A stretch of DNA of 64,000 nucleotides from Massariosphaeria phaeospora (lineage: Eukaryota > Ascomycota > Dothideomycetes > Pleosporales): the NCBI GenBank assembly GCA_011032825.1, contig JAADJZ010000024.1, positions 372,001 through 436,000 on the forward strand. Reading direction: 5' to 3'. The translations under genes were made by a program, and so were the position numbers. Within the stretch, counting starts at the first letter, position 1, and each line of letters starts with the position of its first letter. Below the pieces are notes generated by a model, which did no database searches, was not told where the DNA came from, and was given only the letters and a program-made list of their open reading frames with translations. This document shows, in pieces, positions 46,762 to 58,973 of this stretch.

Positions 46762-48565
46762 GGTGTTTGTCACGGCGGTGGTGTCCATCGTCGTCGTTGT
46801 CGCGGGTGTGTGCTGGTGGTGCACTGGGCCGCCGCCGCCAACGTTCCAATGTTTGCGGTGCGTTGGCCCTGACAACCACAACCGCCGACACGAACACGGC
46901 CGGTTGCACGACGAGGCCAAGGGACGCGTCCATCTTGTGCCTGGCAATCAATCCACGGCTCACGTGTCCGCAACACTCTCGTCAGCACCCACTCTGGGCC
47001 CGACATCGATGACGGTACCGGCGAGGGCTGCAGGCGGGTGAGGGTTCTCTGGCGGGCACGCCATTGGCTGGGGCGGCGTGTCTGCGCTTGTTGCTTTTGG
47101 CAGCTGCGAGAAGTCGAGTGCGAGAGGGAAGAGGCAAGAGGGAGGGCACCCGGACGCAAGAGCGAGTGCGACCGGAGGGAGGGGGTAAGAGGAGCGGCCG
47201 AGGGCCAGTGCCAGTGCAGGTGTGACCCAGCGAGTGGGGTGGACGTCGACGTCTTCGAGGTCGACTCTTCGCTCACCATGCCGCAGACTCCGGCCGATAA
47301 ACCCCACAGTATCATGTACCCAAGTTCCTCCGTACCTCTCGTCAGTCGCCTCGCTCACCGTCTTCCGCCCCCTGCGCGCCGTCTCCCTGATGGCTGCTGG
47401 CCGTCGTGCTCTGCGGCATTTTCACGCCCGCTGCTCGCTGCCCGCCGACGTGCACACCGGTGCTGGGCCAGTCCGGCACAGAGTGGGATGGAAGCTTGGA
47501 GGCATATGGGCGTGCCTCCTCTCTGCCCCCTCCCCCCACCCCTCAGCGCAGGGCCGTGAATCCAGTCTGCTGCACGGACAGGCCTGCTGAGTTTCCTGAG
47601 GGTAATCTGTGTCACTGCCCGCCCTCGATTGGGCTGGTAGAGGCTCGTCGGGCTCGTGCAAGCTGCGATGCGCTCACCGCTCTCCGCCGCTGCGCTCGTC
47701 GTCGTGGTGGAGGTGGTGGCCGTGGTGGTGGTGCTGCTGCTGGGCGGGCGAGAGCCTCATCGGACACGCCATGGCCAGCGGCTCTCGTCCCAGGGCCAGG
47801 TCGCCGTCTCTCTCTCTCCGCAGCCCAGCGCCTCGCTCGCCCTGCCGCCGCCGAAAAAAGAAAAGCAGCGTGCAGCCAGCGCTCGAGCGGGCGCAAAAGG
47901 TACCGGCACTGCAGCACGCAGACATCCCAAGGCCGCCGCAGCGGTCCTCGTCTGCCAGCGCTGGGTCGCGCGACACCACCCGTCGAACGCCTCCAGCTCC
48001 GGTCACGCGACAAGGCCCGGCATGTCGTCCATCGTCACGCTCGCCGCGCCCGCCACGGCTTCGATTGCGCTCGCGTTGGCCTTTGCCCTGGCGTTCCCCG
48101 CAATCGCTTGCTTCTTCAGCGCCCCCTGCGGCTGATCATGCTCATGCAGCTCTTTTCCTTGCAATGTGGTGCATGAGCCAGAAAACTCTGGTTACGAGCC
48201 TTCACCCGCCAGTCAGCTTGCCGCCACCTCACTGGTCCAGCGCGCAATTGTCAATTATCATGACGGGCAGTGGGAGGCATCGCGGGCTTGCCGGTGCGTT
48301 GGCCTGCCGTTTGCAAGCGGCGCGCCAACTGCGTTTAGACACAAATAGCTTGTCCGCTCCCCGCTCACTCTGTCTAGCTACTTATATACTTCAAAATGTG
48401 TAGCCGCGCCTTCTCTCGTGCTAATATTGCCTCTACTCCCGTCTCTAGACTCTTGGCTCCGCGGATTGATCGATGGCCTTCGAAAGCCGCTGCAACTGTC
48501 CTGTGCCTTTTCACACCCTAACGCCCGCCAACGACGCGTTCCCTACCTAATCTCAACACCACACT
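46762..48565. other. GC-rich divergent intergenic region
   Basis: This 1.8 kb gap lies between the start of the coiled-coil gene (minus) and that of the D-lactate dehydrogenase (plus). It is very GC-rich and has open frames of 130-264 codons in five of six frames between 47,000 and 48,400. They overlap and show no family motif, so I treat them as compositional artefacts. No RNA gene was recognised. Confidence 0.4.
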
Positions 48566-50731
48566 ATGTTTCGCTATCCAGCAGCGCGTCTGAGGCAGCT
48601 GGTGTCGCCTCTGCTAGGGCGGGGTGCCATGCGAACCCAGACAAGCACAGCCGAGCAGTCCCTCAAGACTAAGATTGGGCAGACTGGACAGAGACCGTTC
48701 TGGAGCTCGAGTAGAGTTATGCTTTTCACTGCACTCACAGGCACTGCTGCATACTCCTATGGAATCAACGATGATACTCGCAAATCTCCTTTTCTTTGGT
48801 CCAAGCCGTCGAAACCCCACTATGCGTCCAAGTCCCACATGGAGAAGGCAAGAGGCGAGACAAGCCAAGTTAGTCATTCGGGATGCTAATACCTCGCCTA
48901 GGCCATTGACGAGCTACGGTTTGCGTTGGGAGAAGACGCCATTAGCACCGACGACGAAGACCTGCACTTGCATGGATACTCGGAATGGTCGTCCATTAAC
49001 ATCGATCAGTTACCCGTCGCCGTGGCATATCCGAAGTCGACCGAAGAAGTCTCTCAAATCGCCAAAGTATGCCACAAATACAAAGTTCCAATGAGTATGG
49101 ACATGGATACGCTCTACAAGGAAGCCTGCCGCTAAATCGTACAGTTCCATACTCCGGAGGGTCAAGCCTAGAGGCCAATTTCTCCGCTCCCTATGGAGGC
49201 ATGAGTGTCGACTTTTCCTTCATGGACCAAATATTATCCTTGCACGCAGAAGAGTAAGCGAGGACGGCATCCATGAGTGCCTTGCATGGAGGCTGACAGG
49301 TGGTCTGCAGTATGGACGTCGTTGTTCAGCCCTCGGTGTCTTGGATGAGTCTCAACGAGCAGATCAAGGATTCTGGCCTTTTTTTCCCCGTTGATCCAGG
49401 TCCATCAGTGAGTGATTCTTTAGCACTGTTCAGAGGCCCCGGACTCGGCCGCTATTAAGGTATTGATGTTGTCATAGGCCAGGATCGGCGGCATGGTTGG
49501 AACAAGCTGCAGGCGAGTGCACCCACCATCGTGATCACCTTCGGTAAGACGAGCTGACAACTGGAAAGCGGAACGAACGCCGTGAGATATGGTACAATGA
49601 AAGACTGGGTCATCAATTTGACAGTGGTGTTGGCAGACGGTACCGTCATCAAAACACGGCGCCGCCCTCGGTATGCTCAGCCCTAGCTAAACTAATGCAG
49701 CCTTGTGACAGCTTCTAACAGTTGAATAGAAAGTCTTCTGCCGGCTACAACCTGACCAACCTCTTCATTGGCTCCGAGGGGACTCTTGGCTTCGTCACAG
49801 AGATCACGCTCAAATTGGCAGTGATTCCGCAAGACACCAGTGTAGCTGTAGTCACATTTCCCACGATTCGGGATGCAGCTGCCGCCGCATCAAAGGTAAT
49901 GCGTGCAGGGATCCCCGTAGCAGCCATGGAGCTCATGGACGAGGTCCAGATGGCGGTCATTAACAGAGCTGGCTCCACGGCTAAGAAGTGGAAAGAAGTA
50001 CCAACCATGTTCTTCAAGTGAGTATGCTCTTTACTAGTAAGATGAAAGAGTACTAATTGTTGGGCATAGATTTTCTGGAACTAAAGCAGGGGTGAGCCGA
50101 CCCTATAGGGTGCCATTCCTAGTATGGAACTGACTACATATAGGTACAGGAGAACATTAAACTAGTAAAGTCCATTGCGAGAACACACAAAAGCGGAGAT
50201 TTCGAGTTTGCTATTGATGCCGAAGAGCAGAAGACGCTTTGGTCGGCAAGAAAGGAGTCTCTTTGGAGCATGCTAGCGCTTCGTAAAGAAGGCCATGAGG
50301 TCTGGTCAACAGATGTTGCAGTGCCAATCTCCCGATTACCGGATATCATTGGTACGCTAACACTACTAGATGACTTTCTAGGGAATGCTAACATTTCCCC
50401 AGAAGTTTCCAAAAAGGAGATGGACGATCTTGGTCTATTTGCAAGCATTCTAGGTCACATTGGAGACGGCAATTTTCATGAGAGCATCATGTATAACAAC
50501 AAAGATCCCAAAGAACGCGCAGCAGTCGAAAAGTGCATCAAAGACATGGTCGATCGGGCGCTAGAGATGGAGGGTACATGCACAGGAGAGCACGGTATCG
50601 GTCTGGGCAAGAAAGAATCACTTATGAAGGAGCTTGGACTCGATACCATCAACGTGATGAGGAGCATTAAGGGCGCTTTGGATCCGCATTGGCTCATGAA
50701 CCCGGGGAAAATAATGGACATGCCATCATAA
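48566..50731 (+). CDS. DLD1: Mitochondrial D-lactate dehydrogenase (cytochrome c type)
   Basis: Exons 48566-48847, 48902-49094, 49145-49253, 49311-49407, 49478-49512, 49569-49670, 49730-50017, 50070-50091 and 50144-50731 encode 571 residues. The N terminus is Arg-rich with an MTS-like start and a hydrophobic stretch ([16 protein letters not shown]), as in inner-membrane or intermembrane-space enzymes. FAD-binding motifs are [36 protein letters not shown] and [16 protein letters not shown]; the C-terminal domain has [13 protein letters not shown] and [14 protein letters not shown]. The enzyme oxidises D-lactate and passes electrons to cytochrome c. Introns 48848-48901 and 49513-49568 begin with GC. 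The apparent stop at 49133-49135 lies in the 50-nt second intron. Confidence 0.93.
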
Positions 50732-51220
50732 GATGATGCCCCGGGCGGCGTTATCTTGATTTGGTTCCCCGTTTGTACTATGGAATTGCTATGATCCTGC
50801 ATTGGGCGGCCTTTGTCATTTGAGCTTCATTGCATATAACAATCATCTCAATAGAGTGGGTATTTCAAATCAAGCATTTTTCGTCGAGCTCTTTGACGAT
50901 TGGATCATTAAAGGCTCTCACTGATTAGCCTCAGAATAGAAAATGACACAGTTCAGGAGAGTGGAAGCATATATGTAAAGGGTTGTTGATACTGCGAATA
51001 CTTGATAGTAGGCCACTGAAAAATCGACGTAAGTCCATGCTGGTCTCGGTTTGGCAATTCGTGCCTGAGGTGTCAACCTCCGTGATCGGCCCTAGACCAT
51101 TGCCCCTCCATTAGACTACTGCACTCACAGCCCCGCTGCGGAAAACATTCTGCCCCACGCGTCAGTCCATCGAAATCTATCCAATCTTGACACAGGAGCT
51201 CAAGGTCTACACCGAACATC
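50732..51220. other. Intergenic region, no gene supported
   Basis: It contains the 3' end of the D-lactate dehydrogenase gene and the promoter of the aspartate-semialdehyde dehydrogenase gene, both plus strand. A TGACT-containing stretch typical of Gcn4-type control was not found near the start codon. Confidence 0.4.
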
Positions 51221-52482
51221 ATGGACGCTGAGCACTTCACGACACAGCGTCCAAAATTCCCCGAGAAGAAGTGTGGTGCGAAACTTCCTGCCCTCAACTA
51301 GGAATTTACTGATGAAATGTAGGAGTACTCGGTGCGACAGGCTCGGTCGGTCAGCGCTTCATCCTGCTCCTCGCTCTACACCCTCACTTTGTTCTACACG
51401 CCGTTGGAGCTTCCGAACGGTCAGCGGGCAAAAAATACAAAGATGCTGTCAGGTGGAAGCAGGCTCTGCCGTTCACTGAGCGCATTGGTGACCTTGTGGT
51501 CAAGAGATGTACACCGGACGAATTTCAGGACTGTGACTTGGTGTTTTCTGGACTGGATAGCGACGTAGCAGGAGACGTTGGTAACGATACTCGTCACGAC
51601 ACTGGGTCTAATATACTGATATATGCTGTGCAGAGATGGCCTTCATGAAAGCGAACCTCGCGGTCTTCTCGAACGCAAAGAACTACCGACGAGATCCGCT
51701 TGTCCCGCTTGTCGTCCCTACAGTCAACCTCCCACATCTAGACGTGATCGCTCATCAGCGTAAGCATTATGGTCTTGAGAAAGGCTTCCTTGTCTGTAAC
51801 TCTAATTGTGCCGTTATTGGAATCGTCATTCCGTTCGCAGCTCTGCAATCCAAGTTCGGCCCTGTGGATCAAGTCTCCGTTGTGACCATGCAGGCTGTCT
51901 CAGGCGCCGGATACCCAGGTGTCAGCAGCATGGATATTATCGACAACGTCGTACCCTACATCTCTGGTGAAGAAGATAAGCTCGAAACAGAAGCACAAAA
52001 GATTCTAGGCACCGTCAATGGGGAGGTCACAGGGTTCGTGGACCAGCCAATCAAGGTGTCTGCATCGTGCAACCGCGTGCCTGTCCTCGACGGACATACC
52101 GCATGCGTATCGTTGCGGTTCCAGCGACGGCCCCCACCAAGCGCAGAAGAAGTGAAGCAAGCAATGAGCGAGTACGTCTCCGACGTCCAGAAGCTGCAAT
52201 GCCCTTCAGCGCCCAAGAAGGCGATTGTGGTGATGGAGCAGCCGGATCGACCGCAGCCTAGGTTGGATCGTGAAACGGATCGAGGCTACGCTGTTAGTGT
52301 CGGGCGCATAAGGGAAGATGAGGCGGGCATCTTTGATATCAAGTTTGTCGCACTTAGTCACAACAGTAAGTCCCTCTCACGATGTCGGGTCGTCCGAAAT
52401 CTAACTATATGTAGCTGTCATTGGAGCTGCGGGATCATCAATATTGAATGCAGAGGCGGCGGTCCTAAAGGGTTTTGCGTAA
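51221..52482 (+). CDS. HOM2: Aspartate-semialdehyde dehydrogenase
   Basis: Exons 51221-51275, 51323-51580, 51634-52365 and 52415-52482 encode 370 residues. [14 protein letters not shown] at the N terminus is the NADP-binding loop; [19 protein letters not shown] sequence (here [11 protein letters not shown]) holds the catalytic Cys; [23 protein letters not shown] and [12 protein letters not shown] are conserved substrate-site blocks. The enzyme reduces aspartyl phosphate to aspartate semialdehyde on the route to threonine, methionine and isoleucine. The C-terminal residues [14 protein letters not shown] come from the last short exon. Introns are 47, 53 and 49 nt. All motifs are intact. Confidence 0.96.
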
Positions 52483-52816
52483 TATAACCTTCTTGGAGCC
52501 GGGATATCGAAAGGTGCTTCAGTAGATTTGCGGTTACAAACAATGCATCAACTAGAGCACTGTGTGAATATATCGTGAGGGAAATGCATCGAGGTGAAAT
52601 TTCCACTGGTTCCGTGAAGACTATTGAAGATCTTGCAGCTGCTGCGTGTGAGGGTGAGGGTCTGATCCCAAAAACCGGGCGGATGCTCGCGAATGCAAAT
52701 GCAAGCCAAGACTACTTAGTCAGCCGCCCACACACTAGCGACGAAATATCACCTCCGACAGTTTTAAACCACCCGAGACCCTCCTACGACTACTAACTTG
52801 AGTCAATACAGCCATC
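52483..52816. promoter_or_regulatory. Ribosomal protein eS4 promoter region
   Basis: This 334 bp segment separates HOM2 from the ribosomal protein gene and must hold the latter's promoter. A 73-codon ORF inside it is not supported. No specific element is claimed. Confidence 0.4.
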
Positions 52817-53919
52817 ATGGGTCGCGGTCCGTAAGTAATCATCAACTCGCCATCGCAACGGGCTTTTGGGAAGCTAATCGTTCTGCAGAAAGAAGCATCA
52901 GAAGCGCCTTAGCGCCCCCTCGCACTGGCTTCTCGACAAGCTATCTGGTATGCTGGCTCTGGCTCTGACTCTGGCTTTGGCAAATGCAACAGCAATAGCA
53001 GTGCAAGCTAACAACTTCTAGGTGCCTATGCCCCCAAGGCTTCCCCCGGTCCCCACAAGCTCCGCGACTCTCTACCCTTGGTCATCTTCCTCCGAAATCG
53101 TCTGAAGTATGCGCTCAACGGCCGCGAGACCAAGGCCATCCTCATGCAGCGTCTCGTCAAAGTCGATGGCAAAGTCCGAACTGACTCCACATTCCCATCT
53201 GGCTTCATGGACGTCATCTCCATCGAGAAGACTGGCGAGAACTTCCGCCTCGTTTACGACACCAAAGGCCGCTACACGGTGCACAGGATAACGACGGAGG
53301 AGGCACAATACAAGCTGGGCAAGATCAAGCGAGTTCAGCTTGGCAAGGGCGCCATTCCCTACTGTGTTACGCATGATGCGCGAACGTAAGTGTTCCGCCT
53401 ATCAGCCGTTGGGCACAGTTTGGGCAAGGTGTTTGAGGGAGACCTCCTGCACCTGGCATCACACCGGCTGCCATCGTAGCGGTGTCAGAGAATATGTACT
53501 GAACGGACTCATAGGATCCGCTACCCCGATCCCGCCATCAAGGTCAACGATACTGTCAAGATTGACCTCGCGACCGGCAAGATCACCGAGTTCATCCACT
53601 TCGACACCGGTGTTATCGCTATGGTCACTGGTGGTCGCAACATGGGTCGTGTTGGTGTCATCACTCACCGTGAACGCCATGACGGAAGTTTCAACATTGT
53701 CCACTTGAAGGATGCTGTTGACAACGAGTTCACCACCCGTGAGACCAACGTCTTGTAAGTTCTACTGTGTGCGCTCTCAATGCGTCTTGTTCTGACCGGC
53801 ATAATAGCATCATCGGCCGCGAGAAGCCATGGATCAGCCTACCCAAGGGCAAGGGCGTCAAACTCACCATCGCTGAGGAGCGTGACCGCCGCCGAGCGTA
53901 TGCCATTGCTGGCCACTAA
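52817..53919 (+). CDS. RPS4: Small-subunit ribosomal protein eS4
   Basis: Exons 52817-52830 (14 nt), 52889-52947, 53022-53385, 53515-53754 and 53808-53919 encode 262 residues, the standard eS4 length. [55 protein letters not shown] (S4-like RNA binding), [11 protein letters not shown] (KOW motif) and the ending [18 protein letters not shown] tail are diagnostic. It is part of the cytosolic 40S subunit. The very short first exon and four introns close to the 5' end are common in fungal ribosomal protein genes. The second intron has a run of ggctctg/ggctttg units before its branch site. I looked for a snoRNA in the 129-nt third intron and found no C/D box pair. Confidence 0.97.
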
Positions 53920-55114
53920 ACGCGACTGACAAGCAGTGCGGTGGGTACACGAAGTCTATGTGAGTATGGGGAGTGTAGCTTGCACGCGACTCGGGGTTCG
54001 CATTCTAAAACCAGGCGTTGGTCACTCGTGGGGTAGCCTAAACGGGTCTGGGACACTCTGCATATCAAACGAATATCAAAAGAGAATCTTTCAAATATGA
54101 GGGTGCGCGATTGCTAAGTGGTGCATCTCTCCCGTGAGTGTTTCATGGCGAGACTTTGAATGATTGGACCTGCTTGATACATGCTGCACTTGCCGGCGGC
54201 GACAGTCCCGGCCACTAATTCGGGACCATTCTGTGAAACCGAAGCGTTGCGGCATACATAAGTTGAACTATAGTCTAGAACAGGAGTCTATATCAGGAGT
54301 GCCTCCAATGCTGGTCAGCGTCAGAAAGGAGATTTGATGGGCGACAGGGGTAGTGTGTGCAACCAGAGGATCAGGGACCTGATACAGAGACTCGGCGGCG
54401 GTGAGATGTTTGACACGCAGTGGCAGGCCGGTTTCGTTGTTCAAACTTCATACGAGGCTGCTTCTGTGCAAGGGGGATTGCGTGGGACAGAGTGGAGAGT
54501 CTCGCGCGAGGATGTGGTACTATCTCACGACCACCATGTGCTCTTGTCTGGCAAGAGCTCTCACCCCAGAGACCACGCGTATAGTAGTCCAGTCCCTGGG
54601 TCAAAAGGCCAAGTAGCTGCAGTCGATAGTGCAAGACGAGCCTGTATCAGGCTGAGGCGAAGGTCCAAAAGAGGAGATGGGCTTTCTACTGTAGCCGGCT
54701 TCGATCGCGCCGTGGCGTCGGCTCACCCGCATTCATTGGCTGGACTTGTGGCCGCCGCCCGTCTCTGCTGCAGCGCCTCAACACCACAGGTCTCGTCCCC
54801 GTCCACCGTCCAACTCTCCCCCGCAGCGCCCGTCAACCTGCCCAGCTGCGCGCCCATCCGCAAACCCGCCAACACCGACATTGCGCGCTCCGTCGCCGTC
54901 CCAATGCTATTGCAAGCACCGCCCGCCCATCTGAACTTGTCGCTCGTTCCCCTCCGGCCGTCGCGCGTAGGCCCGCTATCGTAATCGTCTCACCAGCACG
55001 ACGACGCCGATCGCATTCCCACGGCTTCCACACACCTCAGCTCTCCACTGCGTCCGGACGGCCGGCCTTGGGCACGCTGCATCTTCGCGCCAGGCTCTTT
55101 TATCTTTCGCCATC
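53920..55114. other. Intergenic region, no gene supported
   Basis: It separates eS4 from PalI, both plus strand. A 216-codon ORF at 54334-54984 shows low-complexity Pro/Ala/Ser sequence in its second half and no recognisable domain. The final 350 bp are C-rich with short pyrimidine runs, as in many filamentous fungal promoters. Confidence 0.4.
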
Positions 55115-57440
55115 ATGCTTCGGCCGGCTACGCCCCTATCTATCCTATTCTTCGCGGCCTTTGTGCTGCTGCTCCTGTCCACGCTGTCTACGCCCATCAT
55201 TCGCGGTATTCCTCTGGCCACCTTCCGTGGCGTCGACTTTGGCGTATTTGGGTATTGCGAGAATGGCAGGTGCGACGGGCCCATGATCGGCTATGACACC
55301 GGTATGTTCTGTGCCCTGGGACAAGATGCACGCGACTCGCATGGCAGGACTCGCGTTGTACACTACGCCGTCCTTTTCACTGACAGCTGAGCTACAGATG
55401 GCCTTTTTGCGAACGCGCCCGACTCCGAGTTCTCGCTACCGTCGGCGACCCGACACTCGCTTTCGACCATCCTCATTGTACATCCAGTAGCTGCGCTGCT
55501 TACCTTGATATGCTTCTCCCTGGCTGTCGCCGCCCACTTCCATTCGCCCTCCCATTCCCCGCGCTATCTACTAGCGCTGTTGATCTTGACTTTTCCAACT
55601 CTGTTGGTCTCGTTGCTCGCTTTCCTGGTCGATATCCTGCTGTTCGTCCCGCATGTGGCATGGGGAGGATGGATTGTCTTGGCGGCTACCATCATCATCG
55701 TTGCGAGTGGAGTCGTGACTTGCGCGATGAGGAGGACCTTGGTCAGTCGCAAGGCGAGAAAGAGGCGGATTGCTGAGAATGGAGACATGAACGGGCAGGA
55801 TTACTATGCGAGTCGCAATGTTGCGGTAACGTCAGAATTCCTGCCGAAAGCTGAATCGCCGCCCCCGCTCTCTGGCGATACCATGACACCCGGAAGGGAC
55901 AAGATGTCTGAATTTGCGACCTTCGAACTCCAAAAACAGACATCGCAGACGCAAGATGACATGACACCACTGAATGCCAGGAACCCTTCCCTCAAGACGA
56001 ACAGCAGCAATGGACGAGACGGCTCAGATAGGTCGAACCCTTCACGAGGACCATCAGGTCGTAGTCGACAACCTATAGACCAGTATGGCAACCCCATTCC
56101 GCCCATGCCAAACGACCACTACATGATGCAGACTCCGCCGAGAATGGGACCACCGCCCAACCGAGGAGGATCGTATGGACGTGCAAGAGGAGGACCTCCA
56201 CCAAGAGGGGGTTATGGCCCTCCGAGGGGAGGTTATGGTCCCAGAGGAGGAATACGAGGTCCCCCACCTCCTGGTTGGAACGGAAACGGGAGAGGGATGC
56301 GTCCGGGCCCAGGTCCCGGTCCAATGCCTGGCCTAGGCCCAATGTCTGGACCAGGTTTCATCGGTCGTGGAGCTCCTCCACCGGGCTATAATAACGAGCT
56401 TTATGCCCCAGCACCGCCGCCTGGCCGCGAGCCGTTACCCTATGGATCGCACGGTGTATCCCCACCTGCTCCTATGCAGGCGCCATTACCTATCGGGCAA
56501 GCCATAGAGATGGATTCTCGGACGGGAACTCCCCCAATCAACAATCAAAATTACGGCCTGAGGGAGAGTGACGGTGACGTACAGGGCATGTTGGCACTCC
56601 AACAGGGAGGATTTCCCGGGCCAGCCCCCCAACGTCGACCAGATGGTCCAATGAGTCCGACAAGCTCATATTCACAGGAGTAGGTGTTTCAAGCTTTTCC
56701 CTGAAATGTCTCTAATTATTCATAGTGAACCGCAATATGTTCCGCCACGAACCAACTGGAACCAAAACCCAAATAATATGTCCGACCAGACGATTCCAAC
56801 TACTACCAGTAGTAACAGCCGGGGCCTTTCACCCATTCAAGATTCACCTGTGGAATTGCCCGCTCAGTTAGCTACCGTTGCGAGGCCTAACCACAGTAGT
56901 CCTGAGAGACGATCAGATTACTATGAAGATGTCGATCCTAGATTTGCGGAGCCTATGAACCATCCTCCTCCCGGTCCCATGCCCTCGTCACTTATACCAG
57001 GTGGTTATGTATCGAATCCCAACCTCCTGAACGCTTCCAATCCTTCCCTTAATGCAAGCGATCCGAATTTACCTCGAACGTCTTCGTACGAGGATATGCC
57101 AGACGGGTCGCGTTCTCCTGCAGCTTCCGAAGCTTCTCATTTCACTTCTGTTTCTCAGCGTCCAGTCAATCCCAATTGGAGGCCACAACCCGGCGCGGGA
57201 GCGCCCCAGGTACCTGGTCAATATGGACCTTATGGCGTGCGGCGGCCAACGAGGCAAGGGGATGTTATCCTTGAGGCCAGTGCAGCCAACCCTGATTTCG
57301 CTATTCCCGGAGTCGAGCTTGGCAGAGGAAGAGGTAGGGGGCGTGGTCGAGGAGGTGCTCGCGGTATAGCACCACCTATGTTGCCCAACAATATGGGTAT
57401 TGGAAACCAGGGCCGTTATCCAGGTGCAAGTGCCATATAG
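55115..57440 (+). CDS. palI: pH-response regulator PalI / Rim9
   Basis: Exons 55115-55301, 55398-56679 and 56726-57440 encode 727 residues. MLRPATPLSILFFAAFVLLLLS is the first membrane helix; the loop has FRGVDFGVFGYCENGRCDG with two Cys, followed by three helices (HPVAALLTLICFSLAVAAH; RYLLALLILTFPTLLVSLLA; VAWGGWIVLAATIIIVASGV) and RKARKRRIAEN. This is PalI/Rim9, which helps place the ambient-pH sensor PalH/Rim21 in the plasma membrane. The cytoplasmic tail of about 550 residues is Pro/Gly rich, with PRGGYGP repeats and an ending GRGRGRGRGRGG. The donor of the second intron is GTAGGT, weaker than usual; without splicing the protein ends at 56683. Long tails are known in filamentous fungi. 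Confidence 0.93.
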
Positions 57441-58973
57441 CGTTGGTATAGCACAACATGACCGAGCTCTTCGAATCTATGACCCGAAGTTGGACCCGAC
57501 CAGAACAATGAACCTTCGAAGGCGAGCTAGGCTACGATCTGGCCATTGCCCCTGCAATTTTTCCTCTTCTCGATACCCCAGTTATTACAATACCACCGGT
57601 GTCGGCGACTCCAAAGATGTTCGCTCAAGCTTTCTGGACTGTCGAAGAGTGTTCTCTGAACTTCCTTTTCCATCTACCTGGATCCCAATCTCCAAGGATA
57701 GGGGACGTCGATGCCATGACCATCACCAGATCTTCTCTTGTATAAAAGTCACATACCTTCTCGCGAACATGCAGGAGATAACATCAACCCTGACCTGACT
57801 TTCGAGCGACTACTCTCATTCTTGAAGGACTCAACCGACTATCGTTCTTGACTAACCTCAATTTCCATCGGCTCAGTTGACTCCGTTTCAATGGGGATAG
57901 TCTGATGTCATCCACTACTGGTGGAGACTTCTGTATGCATGGAAGGAGGTCATCAACCCACATTCGGTATTATTGATGTTATATGTACTCAATTTTATTC
58001 TGCAGCTACTGTGTACGACAGATCTGGAGCAGACCTCAAACCTCCGGACCGAATATTGCCTACACTACGCCCTCCTTCTATGCTATCTATAGAAGTTACT
58101 AGGTCCACAAACACTTTCTGGATTACAAGCTGCCTGCCGTGTACTACCTAAGGACAAATGGTTACCATGCTCGCAGCCTTTGCTTTCTAAGTTTCTGAAT
58201 GGTCCGATGAGTTAGAATATCACTTGCATTGCTAGCATGAGCGAGTACATACGGGTGCTTGCGATTTTCATGCCCTCGCCGGAACTCATACGTAATCTCG
58301 CTGGCCGCGGAGGAGGTGTCCGTGTCTAGGATGGGCGGAGGACACTGCTATCGGTGCGTGCTCAGCTGTATTTAATACAGTATGAATGGAGAGTATACAT
58401 AAATGCTGAGGTGAATACACAGAATTATTCTATAATGTCCCTCAACTAATATTTTGGTGAGTGTGCTACCTACTCAAGACGAAATCCTTCCACGCCTTCT
58501 ACTGGTCTTCTGAAGGGGATCTTCACATAATATCAAAGGACTCTATTCACATAAGATCTACTTAAACTTATATAGAGAGAAAGCTAGGGAACCAGTACCT
58601 GCACCCAAAACGATACTATTGCCTGATACGGATCCTCTGCCTCCGCCACCGCTTCTGTTACCATCTCCCTCTCTGCGGCCGCCGCCGCCACTGCCTCCCT
58701 ATTTTGCCGCCGGCCGGCTTTGCCTCGCGGGCCAACTAGCTAGTAAACACTAAGAAAGGCAGCCACGCGGTTGACAATCCTCGAGGCACTGCAATCCACC
58801 TAAATTCACAAGGGCTCTCTACATTCTTAATTTTCTTATTCCATTTAATACGTTAACACAACACAAAAGAAAAAAAGAAAAAAAGAAAATATATAAATTT
58901 AGAGCTGCTTCTCCTCTATAAGCAGGAACGAATCTCAACCGCGTGGTAGCCTACCAGCTACCATTGCCACCAA

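Noticed and set aside
47406..48403. Overlapping ORFs of 256-264 codons upstream of DLD1
   Set aside because: Several frames are open at once in very GC-rich DNA; none shows domain-like sequence or a sensible splice structure.
49133..49135. Apparent premature stop in the D-lactate dehydrogenase reading frame
   Set aside because: It lies inside a 50-nt intron (49095-49144) with GT-AG ends; removal restores VPMIPYSGGSS exactly as expected for the family.
53386..53514. Possible intronic snoRNA in eS4
   Set aside because: No C/D box pair or H/ACA structure is visible in the 129-nt intron.
54334..54984. 216-codon ORF between eS4 and PalI
   Set aside because: No recognisable domain; the second half is simple Pro/Ala/Ser sequence that matches the pyrimidine-rich promoter of PalI.
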